This document shows, piece by piece, positions 22,967 to 35,318 of a stretch of 64,000 nt of DNA; the stretch's first letter is position 1; every line of letters starts with the position of its first letter. The notes under the pieces were generated by a model, which was not told where the DNA came from, ran no database searches, and saw only the letters and a list, made by a program, of their open reading frames with translations. The translations under genes and the position numbers were made by a program. The DNA is from Leucosporidium creatinivorum (Eukaryota > Basidiomycota > Microbotryomycetes > Leucosporidiales > Leucosporidiaceae). The DNA is taken from positions 362,449 to 426,448 of the forward strand of contig BCKL01000016.1 in the NCBI GenBank assembly GCA_001600635.1, written 5' to 3'.

Positions 22967-25711
22967 GGGGTCGGTACAGCCCTCGCCGCCCTCCCAAAGT
23001 GGCTCCCCCCGCCTCGCTTCCAGCTCGAGCCCTTCCTCTGCGACGCCCGCAGATCAACAAGTCAAGAGGCTTCAACAGGCCAACGAGAGGTACAAGCTGG
23101 AGGCGCGCGAGGCTCTGCGCAACTCTCGTATCGCTCAGCGCAAGGTCGACGCTGCTGCAGAGGAGAAGGAGGAGGCGGTCCGTCAAGCGAAGCTGGACAA
23201 GGACGCGGCGCACCAGAAGGAGCTGGAGGCCTTGCGCCGCCAGTACGCAAAAGACTACGTGAAGAAGATGGAGGAGGAGGACGACGACGACGAAGCTGCC
23301 GACGCTGCCGAGATAGCCGAGGATGTCTTCAACATGGAGCGCGCGAGGCTTGAGTCGGAAGTCACCGCCCTCAGGTCGGGGGCGGAGAAGGTGCAGCTCG
23401 CGCATCACGAGTGCAAGGAGCAACGAGACCGAGCGCTGGAGCAGCTTTCGAGACAGCAGGAGAAGACGAAGCGGGTCGAGGAATCGGTCAAGACCTCGGC
23501 TGAGGAGCATAGTCGAGAGAAGGCGGCCTCAGCGGGCAAGTTGGAGCAGGCTAGAAAAGAGCTCGGCACGGAGAGAGAGAAGAGGATCAAGCTGAGAGAG
23601 GAGCGCGACGAGCTGAGCAGGGAGTCGAGGGACACCCAAGCTCAGCTCACCGAGGAGCTTCGCAAGGCGAATGAGGATCTCGCCAAGTCAGTCTATTTTC
23701 CGTCTCAAGCAGTTCGTCAAGCTGACCTTGCGATTCACAGGCTGCAAGAGCTCCTCGCCGCGCCTCGAGACGGCGACAGCACCTCTTCCAACGACGACGT
23801 AACCCGTCTCCGCCGCGAGCTGCACTCCGCTCTCACCACCATCCAGCGCCTGAAGCCTCTCGAACTCGAGCTGAGGAAGGCCCACAAGCGTCTCGAGCCG
23901 TACGTCTGCTCCGATCAGAGTCCAGCGGAGACGTGCTGACCTCGGACCCCTCGTGCAGCGCCAACCACCAGATCCGCAAGCTCGAAGCTACGATTCGCGG
24001 GCTCGAGAAGAAGCAGGAAGGTGTCGACAGAGAACTCATCCACAAGACCAACGAGATCTTCCTCATCCAGTCAACCGCGGAGAGGAAGGCGGAAGCCGAG
24101 TGGACGTCGGTCGTCGATAGTCTCAAGGACGAGCTGTCGCATGTCATCGACGATCTCGCGCTGTGAGTGACGCGCTGTGCTACAGCCAAAAGAGCTGCTG
24201 ACGTTCTTTCGTCGATAGCTCCCGCGGACAAGTCTCCCTGCTCGAGCAGACGCTCGCCGAGTCGAAAGCCGAGCGCGCCACCGACGAGGAAGCCCTCGCC
24301 GCCAAGAACAAGGAGGTCAACGAGCTCCGTACCGACAACGAGATCCTTCAAGATCAGTCGCGCTCGCAGGCGACCAAGCTGCAGCAAGCGATCGATGTCT
24401 CGGGTCGTCATTCGGCGCTCGCCAAGAAGCTCGCCTCGGCGGAGGAGACCGCTGGGGCCCTGGAGAACGAGCTCGCCCACGCCGAGGAGAAGATGCGCAT
24501 GCAGCAGCAAGAGCTTGAGAAGTGAGTGAGGCTCTATCTGCGATTCGGTCGGTTTCGCTGACGGTCTGCCCGCAGGTGGCAAAACCGCGCCCTCGAACTC
24601 GAGACTCAGCTTCAAGACACCCAGTACCCGGCTGTCGGATCCTCTACACCTCACCCGCTTCAGACCATCGTCGTCAATGAGCTTCGTGGCAACCTCGCGG
24701 CTCTGCACAAGGAACTGGACGAGTGAGTTACGCTGCATGCTCTCGCTTCTCGCCTACAGCTCGCTGACACTCCACCCTGCTCCCACAGGGAGAAGCAACA
24801 TCTCTCCGACGCCCTCGATCGCCTCGACTCTGTCGACTCGCAGAGCAAAGAGCACGAATCCGAGCGTCAAGCCCTCGTCGACACTTGCAACAAGCTCAAG
24901 TCCGAGGTCGCACAACTCGAGCTGCAGCGCAAAACGTCCACCGCCCTCATCTCGACCCTTCGTGCCAAGTTTAACGAGTCGGAGGAGAGTGTCGGCCGTC
25001 TTCAGCAGGGATTCGCCGCCCTCAAGGAGGTCATGGGACGCCAGACCGCCGAGCGGGAGCAGTGAGTCCGAGCTTCCTTCTTCTTCCCGGAGCTTGCAGC
25101 TGATGTCATCTTCACCTCCTACAGAGACCGCTTGAGCTCCATGTCCCTTCAGGATGCCATCGTCAAGCTCGAAGGCGAGAAGCTTCTTCTCTCCGAATCG
25201 CTCCACTCGGCGGAAGAGAAGGTCGCGTCGATCGAGACGGAGCTCGCCGCTGCTGCCTCCGCCGCCGCCTCGGTGCAGGGACTCGGCATCGGTCTCGTTT
25301 CTCCTCCCGAGAGCCCTCCTCAATCCCGCTCGCAGCAGGAGTGGAAGCAGGTGAACGGCGAGGTCGAATCGCAGAGTTAGTCGTTTGTTCATCTCCTCGC
25401 CTCGACCGAGACTAATCTCATCAGCCTCATCCACAGCCATCGACTCCTCTCTCCTCTTCGCCTCCAACTCATCCCTTCCTGTCAAGGACGACTTCTCGAC
25501 CCGCACCCTCCTCAACATGCTCCGCCAGCTCAACGCTGAAGTCACGGCTCTGCAGCACTACAACGCCGAGGCGAGGGCGAGCAATGGTGCACCGTCTGAC
25601 TTCACCGATCGTCGATCCTCCCGCTGACCTGTCCACTCTGTCGCAGAACACCTTCTCGAGAAGCTCGTCGAGTTGGAGGGGAGCCAGATTGCTCGCTCGG
25701 TGTCGGCTTGA
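22967..25711 (+). CDS. Long coiled-coil protein, unknown function
   Basis: About 770 residues in nine exons, nearly all predicted to form coiled coil: Glu/Lys/Gln/Leu-rich heptads run from about residue 30 to the end (KRLQQANERYKLEAREALRN, EELRKANEDLAKLQELLAA, NHQIRKLEATIRGLEKKQ, LEKLVELEGSQIARSVSA at the end). An acidic patch follows residue 105 and a Pro/Ser break lies near 25310. The start MGSVQPSPPSQSGSPRLASS at 22967 is the first ATG in frame; an upstream exon cannot be excluded. No motor, GRIP, kinase or zinc motif is visible. Such proteins are often tethers or scaffolds at Golgi, endosome, spindle pole or eisosome, but nothing here decides between them. Confidence 0.8.
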
Positions 25712-26195
25712 GTTGTGGGTAACGAGGGTTTGAGGCCATAGCGATGTACATCGATGACGTTGCAATGCAGTGATCTGTGATATCCCGCTGTGCGTACGTG
25801 AAAGCGTCCTCCCGCTCCCCCCCTGGAGCTCTTCGCCGAGACGACCGGTCTGGCTCCTCCGGGGCTGCAGCGGGGCAGGTGTAAGTCGAAAGAGAGCGTT
25901 TGCGGAGGGTGCGAGCGAGTGTCGATAGATGAGGGTGGGTCAAGAGCTGGACAGTGAGGAGGCGAAGGGGAAGGGCAGCGAGTGGAAATGGCGCTCGGCG
26001 AGATCTACGAAGGGGTCTTTTGGTCAGCGAGTCGCTAGACGAGAACAGAGTCAGTCCACTCACATGTACCGAAGACCCTTACTACTCCACGGCGCCCTCT
26101 GCGCCTCCCTCGGCGGCTCCGAACCCTCCTCCGCCGAGCCGAGCCCTCCCTCGAGGCGGCTCAACACCAACCTGCCCAGACATGGCTACACCTCC
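25712..26195. other. Convergent intergenic region
   Basis: Lies between the 3' ends of the coiled-coil gene (plus) and the SUMO-like-domain gene (minus). Open frames exist on both strands but show no recognisable content; a 33-codon minus frame from about 26183 is too weak to call. It is best read as overlapping 3' UTRs. Confidence 0.5.
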
Positions 26196-26908
26196 TCAAC
26201 GCAACTTGGACGCCGTCGAGTTAAGCTTGACGCACTTGACGCGAATGAGGTCGTCCTTCCTCAGCACCGGCTCGAGGTAAAAGTCGAGGAGCATCGTCTC
26301 GGGCTGGAGCTTGACCAATCCCACATCCGTCTCAAGGTAGAACTCCAGCTTGTTCATATCCATCTTCTTCTGATCGGCATAAGCCTTAAACACCCTCCGA
26401 AAGCGAGTCGAAGCGGCCAGCTTGATATGGCACGGCTCGTCGTCGCCGGCAAGGTCGACACAGAGGGCTAGCCAGGTGTGGGGGCCGAGCAGCTCTTCGT
26501 CCGGGTCAGGACCGACGGTGAGAGGTCGACGGGTGGAGGTATCGGTCCAGATGAAGGTGCGGGAGGGGAGGGGAGGGAGGGGGTCGGCGAGGAAGTCGGG
26601 AGTGCCGTCGGAGTTGGCGGTGGCGGTGGAGCTGTAGGTAAGGACGTTAGTGAATATTCCGAGGTTGGGGAGTAGCCCCAAGAGACTCGCGCGCTCATGC
26701 TGCCGGATCAACGAGCTCGAGCTCAGCTGGAAGGAAGGTGCGCTTGGAAGGCTTTGCTTGGAGGTAGACAGGTCAGCAGAGCAGAGGAGGTTGCTGTCGC
26801 CGTAATGCTCACCTGGTTGAGCTGTACACGGTCTCCGAGTGACGAGCACGAGCAGATTAGGCGACCTGGACTGCAGGAAAGGGGACAGCGAGTGAGCAAG
26901 GGCGTCAA
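26196..26908 (-). CDS. Protein with C-terminal SUMO-like (Rad60-SLD-type) fold, 5' end unresolved
   Basis: The C-terminal part reads CHIKLAASTRFRRVFKAYAD, then KKMDMNKLEFYLE and LRKDDLIRVKC. This hydrophobic-strand, basic-helix (FKAYADQKKMD), strand (LEFYL) and DD-LI-V order matches the beta-grasp fold of SUMO-like/Rad60-SLD domains. Upstream sequence is ERASLLGLLPNLGIFTNVLT, then a proline-rich linker and FIWTDTSTRRPL. Two short exons (around 26820-26880 and 26640-26740) join in phase, but no ATG exon could be fixed; the gene must start between about 26880 and the CENP-W ATG at 27074, so the two genes share a very short divergent promoter. Function unknown; the ubiquitin-like assignment is inferred from the pattern, not from a search. 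Confidence 0.55.
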
Positions 26909-27073
26909 AGCTGCAGCGGACTAGCTAGGGCAGCGCAGGGCTACTCACCTGGTAGCGCAAAGTACTAGAAAGCGCAACACCGAGAAACGAGTACAGAAGC
27001 AGTGACAAAGCGGAGGACAAGAAGCGATTCGCTCTCACAGCTCCTTCCCTTCCCCGCTCACCTCGCTGATCTC

Positions 27074-27425
27074 ATGGCTCCCATCTCGGCCTACCCGCGC
27101 TCAACTCTTCGCTCGCTATTGAAAGCCTGGTCGCCCGAAGGCTCAGCCACCCTCTCCCGCGACTTCGACGCCCTCGCCTACGTCGCCTATCTCACCTTCC
27201 TTCAACGACTCGCCAGGGAGAGCCGTATCGTAGCAGAGGGGGAAGTGGGAGCAGCTAGGAGGAAAACGGGTGGTACCAAGAAGGCCAAGAAGCCCGTGTT
27301 GGGCAAGAAAGAGATTCGCAAGGCCAAGAAGGTGAGCCCGCGTTGTTTGATGAGCTGTAGCCGGGTTGGAGCTAATCTCTCGGCTTTGTGACTTGCAGGC
27401 TGTGCTCAAGGGATTTAAGGCGTGA
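27074..27425 (+). CDS. Kinetochore histone-fold protein CENP-W (Wip1-like)
   Basis: Two exons, 27074-27331 and 27399-27425, give 94 residues: MAPISAYPRSTLRSLLKAW, a central LAYVAYLTFLQRLARESRIV and a basic tail with KKAKKPVLGKKEIRKAKKA. The pattern YPR-x-T-L-R, then V-Y-L-x-FLQRLA-E-[AS]-R, then a Lys-rich helix, is that of CENP-W histone folds, which pair with CENP-T (and CENP-S/X) in the constitutive centromere-associated network. Length fits (80-110). The last nine codons including the stop sit in their own exon after a 67-bp intron. The intron splits the final helix, and the C terminus AVLKGFKA matches the family's conserved end. Identification rests on motif recognition, so a profile search is the decisive test. 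Confidence 0.72.
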
Positions 27426-28025
27426 TCCTCGACCCTCAAAAAGCGCCCTATCGTCAGCTACAACTCGCCAGGATCGTTCAACTTCGCCGTCTCCGCCTCT
27501 CGCTCTTTCGCCTGCATAAAGGTGGGCCAACCAGATTGTAGTTCTGCAAGGAAGAGGTGTACTGACGTTCTTCCGACTCCCAGACACGACCCACCGCTTC
27601 CTGCCTCGCCCCTTCGCCGGTTTCTCGGCGCTCCTTCACCATCGCCGAACCTCGCAAACGCCTCATTTCCGACACGACAAACCACGACAAGAGCGCAGCC
27701 AGTTTCTCCGACTACTCCCCGTCTCCCTGCACCCTAGTCACTCTCCCGGCCCACGCAAACGAAGCATCTCAACCTCTCTGCGGCGCTCGGCGGCCGCTCG
27801 ACTTGAGTAGGGCGCTTTCGCAATGCACCGGCGATGCACTAGAACTACAGGAAGACGGAAGCTTCGCCTCGCCGCGAATGCTGATAGAACAAGCTGCGAA
27901 TCGCTCGCCTCGGCGGTCGCCTTTCGCCGACTTGGATGCGAGGACGGAGTGCGAGCTCCTTGGTTCCAAGTAGTATCGTACCAGCCTCTCTCTCTCTCTC
28001 ACTTCAATCCCTAAGCGCCGTCCAC
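27426..28025. other. Convergent intergenic region (600 bp)
   Basis: Between the 3' ends of the CENP-W gene (plus) and the F-box-like gene (minus). A (CT)n-rich segment lies near 27992-28004. No gene is supported. Confidence 0.55.
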
Positions 28026-29761
28026 CTAATCCCATAGCCCGACTTGATCGCGAGTCCCCCTCGACTGAGCTTGCAGCGTCGTCGTCTTCCAATGGCCTCT
28101 CCTCGCCGAGATCTCAACCGTATCCTCGTCACGCCTCGCAAAAACTGCAAAGCAGTCCTCGCGGTCCTGATCAAGTTCTGTGTCGAAGAGACGAGACGGA
28201 ATCGTCACTCGGTGAAGGGTGGGATGCCTCGAGCCGCTGCCGGCAAAGTAGAGAGCTGCTTCCATCTCAGGAGAGAGGGAGGGCGCAAGAACATGGCCTC
28301 TTAGACTTCTGATGAGAGCTTCGACCGGGGTTTCAGGAAGTTGGACGGTCGTAATGTCGCTGTAGAGGAAGGGGAAGACAGGCGAGGTCGTCAGTGGCTT
28401 ACTAACAAAAAGGTGAAGGCGAGTCGGACCTACGTCGCAAAGCTCAGCAGACGGGGGAACTTCCTCAAAGCCCTGGCGATCTGAGGCTGGACACAATCCC
28501 CAGCAAAGTCAGCTCGCGCCGAGTCCGGCTCGAGGCCAAGAGGGAGGACTCACCAGCGCCGTCAGCAGCGTAACGTGTGGAACAAAGGAGCTCAGGCTCA
28601 ATACAAGGTGTTGGATATCAGAGAAGTTGTCCGAGATCAGCTGCAGAACTTTGAGCGTCCTTGCTGTATCCGGCTCGCCGTTCCAGTCCGGCGCCGAACG
28701 AATCTCGAGCTGTTCGATCGAACGGAGCAATCCGAAACTAGCGAGGAGCTGCTCGAATAGCTGTGGCGAGACATGAGGGGGGTTTCCTAGTCCAGTGTAG
28801 ATGCAGACGTCGAGGATGAGAGTTTTGAGCCGAGGAGAGCGCTTGCCGGCCAAGTACGTCTACGAGGCGGAGGCATCAGCTATCATATCCTGCTGCTCAA
28901 GGACTTTTAGTGACCTTACCTCAAGCGAACTCAGCACGACATTCACTCCGACAGTTTCCAGCGCCACAAGTCCAAGCATCTCGAGCGAGTCGAACAGCTT
29001 CGGCGAGAACCATTCTTCGGTATAGTCGACGACCGAGTCCAGGTAGAGATGCGTCAGAGGAGGGAGAGAGCCGTCGACGTGCGGTTCGATCTTGTAGGCA
29101 CAGCACTGGAAGCGTCGAAGGTGTCCCAGCAGCTCGAGGTGGACTCCGTCGATGACGGGGCCGAGGACACAGCTGAGCTTGGTCACGCTTTGTGACTGCT
29201 GCACGGCATGCCAGAACGGAGGGAAGTGGGGTACGTAAGCCTTCGAGCCTTCGGCGCGGTTGGCCTGCGAGGACGGGTCAGCGAGGAGGATCGCCGAGGT
29301 TCGGGGCGACACTCAACAGGACGACTCACCAGCTGCAGGACCTTGAGATTCGGAGCACGCTTCACGATCCTCCTCAGACAATTGAACTCGCTCTCCTCCA
29401 TCCATCCCCAGTCGCGCAGGTCGAGTCCTTGAACTAAGCCACACCTCGCCGAATCTTTGGCGAGCAGCTTCTTCAACGTGGTCCTGATGCTCTCCTTGCG
29501 GCGGTACTTGTCCTCCGGAGCACCATCACACCACAGATCGACTTTCCTGTACAGTTGAGGCTGAACGGCGTCCCTAACGAAGCGCGAGACGAGGGAGAAG
29601 CGAGCGAGCGAGCGAGCCCGCGAGATGGGAAGCGATGTCGAGGAGTAGCTCGGGTGGGAGGGACGTGAAGGGTGTAGCAGCTTCTTCCTGTAGCGAGAGC
29701 GAGGCGAGTGAGGCTTCCATCTGTGAGCTGTTCGTTTGAAAGCGGTGAGCGGGTTGGGCAC
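28026..29761 (-). CDS. F-box-like / leucine-rich hypothetical protein
   Basis: Four main exons on the minus strand. The first contains ARFSLVSRFVRDAVQPQLYR, the typical second half of a fungal F-box (S-L-V-S-R/K-x-[FW]-R-x-x-x-x-P-x-L-Y-x), followed by LRRIVKRAPNLKVLQL. Later exons carry LRR-like strands: SPKLFDSLEMLGLVALETVG, SPRLKTLILDVCIYTGLGN and LKVLQLISDNFSDIQHLVLS. The stop is at 28026. F-box proteins serve as substrate receptors of SCF ubiquitin ligases. The start at 29761 is the first ATG in frame; the first F-box helix is weakly conserved, so the N terminus may need revision. It is divergent from PDX1, with only 195 bp between the starts. Confidence 0.65.
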
Positions 29762-29956
29762 AGAGGGCTACAAGGACCTACCTTGTAGCAGAGAGCAGTC
29801 GCAGGAGAGCTGTACGAAGAGCTGTACGATCATATCGAGTCGAAGCTAGTAACGAGTGAGCTGTAGGACGGCAACCCTCCTGCAGCTTCGTCGCGCCCAA
29901 CTTCGCCTCTCCCCCTTCCGCTCCAACTTTCGCTTTCGGACCGCTCTCCGCCGACG

Positions 29957-31233
29957 ATGCTCTCTTCTATCCGCCTTGCTCGCTCTTCAAGGACACTAGT
30001 CCGCCATCGTAAGCCCTCCCGCCGCTGATGCCCTACAAGATCGATTCCCCCAGAGCTGAACGCGCCGCTCGTCTCCCAACCGCAACAGTGCATGCTTCTC
30101 GTCCCTCGGCGGCCACTTCGGAGCTGCTCATGCCTGCCATGTCGCCTACCATGACCGAGGGGACCGTCACCGAGTGGAAGTACAAGGTCGGCGACTCGTT
30201 CAGCGCTGGAGACGTTTTGGTGTCTATCGAGACCGACAAGGCTTCGATTGATGTAGAGGCGCAGGACGACGGAATCTTGGGCAAGATTCTGGTGAGTTCG
30301 AGCTACCTCCCTGCTGTCCTACAGCTCCCGCGATGAGCTGGGACTTCAGCAACGGCAGCGCGACGTTGGGGCTAACACGCAATTCTCGGCTTTCCTCGTG
30401 TAGGTCGACAACGGCACCTCGGGAGTAGCTGTAGGAAAGCTCATTGCTGTTCTTGCCGAGGAGGGAGACGACCTTGCTTCCATCGAGGTCCCCTCCGAAT
30501 CTTCGGCGCCCGCACCCAAGAAGGAGGAATCGGCGCGCGCCGAGAAGCCTGCTGCTCCCTCTTCCTCCTCCTCCGACCCCTCGCCACCGAACCCCAACTC
30601 CTCCTCGACCTTCTCTTCCCCTCCTTCCCACTCGCACCACCCCACTCACGCCCAGCCCCTGCTTCCTTCCGTCTTCCGCCTGCTCGTCCTCAACGATGTC
30701 AAGGACACCTCGGTCATCAAGGCTACCGGCTTCAAGGGCACGCTTACCAAGGGAGACGTTCTTGCTCACTTGGGCAAGATCTCTAACCCTAGGGGAAGCG
30801 AGAAGGATGTTGTAGAGCCCAAGCACGATGCTAAGCCAGCAGGAGGAAGGGCCGAGGTGAGTTCGAGCTCTCGGCTCTCAAGCTTCATGAACGTAGCTGA
30901 CGCTCTTTGACGTACTCAGCAGCCTAAGGAGGCGCCCAAGAAGGAGATGGATGGCCCTACCTTCCGGTCACTGATCGCAGCTGGTCTTCGCACCCCTCCC
31001 TCGGCGCCCAAGCCTTTCATCAAGGACGTCCCCACTCCCTCCGTCTCTGGTACGTTTCCGCCTCGCCTTTCCCCTCGTCCAACAGCTCACATCCTCTCGC
31101 TTTACAGGCTTCGACTCGATCCTCGACCAATACCTCGCCCCCGCCCTTCGCTCGACCGCTCGCGCAAAGGCCGCCGCTCCTCCTCCCTCCGCCCCCAAGA
31201 AGGACTCCTTCGACTCCATCCTTGGACTGTAAA
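29957..31233 (+). CDS. PDX1: Pyruvate dehydrogenase complex protein X (E3-binding protein)
   Basis: Mitochondrial matrix protein that anchors dihydrolipoamide dehydrogenase (E3) to the E2 core of pyruvate dehydrogenase. Five exons: 29957-30008, 30089-30291, 30404-30856, 30920-31049 and 31108-31233. Exon 1 gives a basic presequence (MLSSIRLARSSRTLVRH) running into LHASRPS, a likely processing site. The lipoyl domain follows with MPAMSPTMTEGTV and the lipoylated Lys in ETDKASIDV. After a Pro/Ser linker, the peripheral-subunit-binding domain appears as LPSVFRLLVLNDVKDTSVIK ... GTLTKGDVLAHL. The C terminus has no acetyltransferase catalytic domain (no HxxxDG), which separates it from E2. A repeated FDSIL motif (FDSILDQYLAPALR and DSFDSILGL) marks the end. 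Acceptor choice at 30088 is set by reading phase. Confidence 0.88.
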
Positions 31234-31402
31234 ACTTCCCTTTCATTCAGCAGTAGTGTGTGCGTGCAGTTCGTGGAATAGATACGAGCGAGCCTTTTCG
31301 CTTCGCAACCCAGTCTCTCCGCGTCCGCTCCGAGAGCGCATGACGGATGATTACTCGAAACCCTAGCGTACTACATTGCGCTTTTTAGATACCCACTATC
31401 TA

Positions 31403-34400
31403 CTACTCATCGTCATCATCATCGTCCATGGCGATCTCATCGGCATTGCCCTGCGCCGGCTGGTCCTTCTCCTCGGCGACATTGCCCTTGACTCCACTCG
31501 TCTTACTAGCAGCGACGAACGCTCCACCAAGGGCTCCACTACTGGTAGCAGCGTCAAGAGCGGACATGGGGTCGACATCAGCTCCACCGTTGACGGCCTC
31601 TTGAGCGGCGGCTCCTCCGGCTTGCACTTGGGATAGCTTGGCGGAGAGGTAGGAGGCTTCGGTGTTGAAGGCGGCTTGGACGGCGCGCTTGATACGGAGG
31701 TACTGTGGTGGTGGGAAAAGAGAGGTCAGCGATCGAGAGAGGGCAAGACGACCGAGAGGGAAGCTCACCTCGCGGAAAGTGTCCTCGGAACCAGTCTCGA
31801 TTTCGAACGAGTTCCAGGTGGCCCAGAAGTCGGGGTTGGACTGTAGTGAAGGACAGACGAGCGTCAGCTTGCGCTCTTGAGCAGCGTCGAGCTCTGCGAA
31901 CGAGCGCCGAGCAGGGAGAACGAGAAAGCTCACCCTCGGGTCGCAGAACTGACTAGCATGAGCAAAGATGGCCCTCGCACGATCAATCTCACCGAGCTTG
32001 CGCTCGAGAGCGGCGAAGCGAAGGCACATCTCTGCCGTCTGCTTGTCGGGAAGCGATTCGATGGCGCGCTCGTAGATGGGGCGAGTAGCGGGGAGTCCAA
32101 AGTTGGCAGTCGCCTTGGCGATGTAGTAGGTGAACATCTGCGCCGCGTCGGAGTGTCAGCGATCTGCGAGAAGCGGCAGTAGAGAGCAGGGCAAGACGTA
32201 CCTCCATCTTGTCCTGGTTCTCGACGGCCGAAGTCGCGCGGTCGTAGACGCTCATCGCGCGCTTTGCGAGACCATGCTCCTCCTCGAGGTGTCCGTAGAG
32301 GAGGTACAGCGGCTTGGCAAACTTTGGTGGACAGTCCTCGAGGGCCTGCTCGAACAGGTCGCGAGCGCGCTCGAGCTTGTCACCGCCCTGTTGAAAGAGA
32401 TGAGGCGGGTCAGCGGTGCAGGTGAACGAGTGGGAGAAGGCAAGGGCGTACGTAGCGCTTGATGAACTTGGAGAGGTAGGTGTTCCAGATCTCGAAAGCG
32501 ATGGGGTAGGTGAAGAGGTCGACTCCACGCTCGTAGACCTGCTCGGCGGAACAGGGTTAGTTTCCCGCTCTCTCGCTCAAGACACGGATCAAACGCACCT
32601 TGAAGCTCTCCTCCCAGTACTCGTTCTCCTCGAGGAAGTTGGCGTAGTTGATGACGACCTGAGCCGTCGCGATCTTGAGCTCGAAGATCTTGTCGTAGAC
32701 GCTCTTGGTCGTCTCAACTGTGCCGATGGACTCCTCGAGGTCGACGTAGAAGGACCACAGCTTGATAGACTTGAACAGGCGGGATTGGGCCGAGAGTTTC
32801 TGAGGGAGCGGAGGAGGTCAGCGACCGGCGCCGAGAAGGAGGGGTAGCGAGTCAGACATACCTCGTCGTGGAAGCTGATGCTACCGGCCTTCTTGGGGAC
32901 GGTAGTAGCGCGCTGCATGACCTTGACAGCCTCGTCGTAGTTCCTGCACGAGGTAAGCTCGAGTCAGCTCCATTGTCTCGCTGCTCGGCGCTGCTTTTTC
33001 AGACTCACTCGTTTCGGACCTCCATCTCAGCCCACTCGCACCAAATTTCAGCCAACTCGTCGACCTTCCTGAACGGCACCTGCGTCGCCTTCTCGAAGAT
33101 CTTCCTCGCGCTGCGAAGGTCGGCCTCTGCCTCGCCCGAAACGCCGCCTTGCTCGTAGAACTTGGCAAAGTGGATCCAGAGGGTGTGGAACTGGGAGGTC
33201 GCCTTGCGGGGAGCGATCGTCTTGGTGGCGGTGGTGTAGGTCTCGGCGACCTGAAGCGGGGAAGATGGAGGGTCAGCGCCGACGACACGGGAGGAGCGGT
33301 AACAGCGACTCACCTTCTCATCATCGTTGCCAAAGAGTGCGACCCTCTTCTCCCACTCCTGCACATCGTTCGGGTTCCTCCTCAACAGCACCTCATTGAC
33401 GAGGAATGGCCTCCGATCCATCAACTCCTCAAAGTCCTTCATCCTCGCATCCATCTCCTTCTCATCATCCTCCACATCCTCCTCATCCGCATCCGCCAAT
33501 CCCTCCATCAAGCTCGAGATGTAGCTCTCCGAGAACTCGGCGTAGGCGTCAAAGATCTGAGTGAAATCGCGGAGGGTGACGACCGTGCTGATTCCTTCCT
33601 CGAACGTCTGGCGAGCGAGAGCAAACTCGCCACGCTTGATCCAGTAGGTGGCGAGACCGGTCCAGAGTCGTCCAGCCTGGTCCTTGTAGACGGCGAGTCC
33701 CTCGGTGCGGACGATACCCTCAACGTCGAGGAGGGTGGGCGAGAGGGGATCCTCGGAAGTATCGTAAGGGGTGGCGGAGGCCGAGGGCTTGCTAGCGGGA
33801 GTAGGGCGAGCTCCTCCGCGGGTAGCAGCAGGGACGACAGCGACCTTGTTGGCCTCGCCCTCAGCAGCCGCCTTCTCGGCCTTCTCCTTCTCGTCCTTCT
33901 CCCTCTGAGCTCGGAGCTTGTTGCTCTCCTCCTCGTCGACTCCAGTCTCCTCGGGGAACTTCTCGCACACCTCCAACCACTCGCCGAGGAGGTGGTAGGC
34001 CGACTTGCCCTCGGGGGATTTGTAGGTGCCAGCGGCGGCGCGGCGAGAGAGGTTGAGAAGGAGCTTGGCGGCTTCGAGAGGGCGGGGAGGGGACAGAGAG
34101 AGGAGGAGGGTGACGTAGTGGTGGGTAGGAGTGGGGTCGACCTGTGCCGATAGCGAAAGAGTGAGCTTGAGCTCGAGAGGGCATCGAGAAGTCACAACAA
34201 ACCTTGAGGTAACGGCGCCAGACGCGGACAGCAGTCTCGCCGCCAATGTTCTCGGCCCACTTGAGGTAGATGCGCCAGATGCGCTCGTGGAGAGAAGGAG
34301 GGAGAGAGCGGAGAGCGCGGTCGAAAGTGCGGCGAGCGTGAGTGTGGGAGAGCGGGGCGGGGCACAGCGGGTGGAGGAAGAGAGAGAGGTAGGAGAGCCA

Positions 34401-35109
34401 AAGACGGGGCATCTGTTGAAGTACATAAGGCGTTAGCTTAGGCTACAGCCTCAACGCGCGAACGAGAGCGCACCGAAGGGAGCCACATGAGAGCTCGCTC
34501 ATGCACGGCAGCCAATGCTCGCCATTCCTCCCAGCCGACTACACCATCTAGTCCACCTTCCCAGCTACCTTCGACGTCCCTCTCGCCCTCCTCGAGCTCG
34601 TCAATCTCTCCCCTGCCGGCTTCGAGCCACTCGACCATGCTCCTTCCCTGGCCGTCCTCGCCGCGCTTCTTCTTGGGTGCTCCGAGCTTCAACGGCAAGG
34701 TAGCCTTGCCCAAGACGTACGACGAGCGCATGGCGAGGTACTGCTTCCATAGGGCGAAGGACCGGGGCTGGTGAGCGAGGGCGCGCTCGTAGACGTCGGT
34801 GAGCTTCTGCAGTCCAAGCCTGCCCTCGGCGGAGGATAGCTTGTGACCGAGAGTAGCGCGCTCCTCATCTGTAGCCTTTCCTCGAGCTGCTCGCTCGGTA
34901 GCTTCGACTTGCTCGACGAGGGTCGCGATGTGCTGGGTCCAGCGCTGTTGCTGATCCGGATTGCGAGCGAGGTCGTGTTCTGTACTGAGGTGCTCCGAGT
35001 CGAGTAGTGCTGGGTGTGAGAGGAGTGTAGGAATGGGCGAAGTGAGGGGGAACAGCGTCGCCAGAGCGGCGAGCGAAGGGAACGAGTCGTCGCCTGCTTC
35101 AGACGCCAT
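31403..35109 (-). CDS. SYF1: Pre-mRNA splicing factor SYF1 (XAB2 homologue)
   Basis: HAT-repeat scaffold of the NineTeen/intron-binding complex of the spliceosome. The start MASEAGDDSFPSLAAL at 35109 leads to HAT repeats typical of Syf1: YERALAHQPRSFALWKQYLA, then VHERALMWLP, IWRIYLKWAENIGGETAVRV, YKDQAGRLWTGLATYWIKRG, RQTFEEGISTVVTLRDFTQI, RRPFLVNEVLLRRNPNDVQE and IYERAIESLPDKQTAEMCLR. A low-complexity Lys/Glu/Ala linker occurs at about 33780-33900. The C-terminal tail is acidic and ends in a run of Asp followed by Glu at 31403. About ten short introns are visible. It converges with PDX1 (169 bp between stops). Confidence 0.93.
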
Positions 35110-35318
35110 GTTGACTGGTGGGAGAGAAGCTGCAGGCGAGCAAGACGGGTCAGCTGAGCTCTGTAGGGCAGTACTCTGAGCACTCACTGCGAAAGCGACT
35201 AAGCGACCGGACTTGGGGCAAGGACAACCGACTTGACTTGGGCGAGTTTGGGCGCGGAGCAAGGTTGGCTTCGTACAGCTCACTCGTCTTCTCGTTTCGC
35301 CTCGGTCGGAAGCTTGCT

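Noticed and set aside
25929-26471. 180-codon plus-strand ORF
   Set aside because: Overlaps the SUMO-like-domain gene in antisense and shows no domain; no splice or promoter support.
27074-27425. Idea that the CENP-W gene or nearby deserts mark a centromere
   Set aside because: A protein-coding gene for a kinetochore subunit says nothing about local centromere function, and the flanking region is densely coding.
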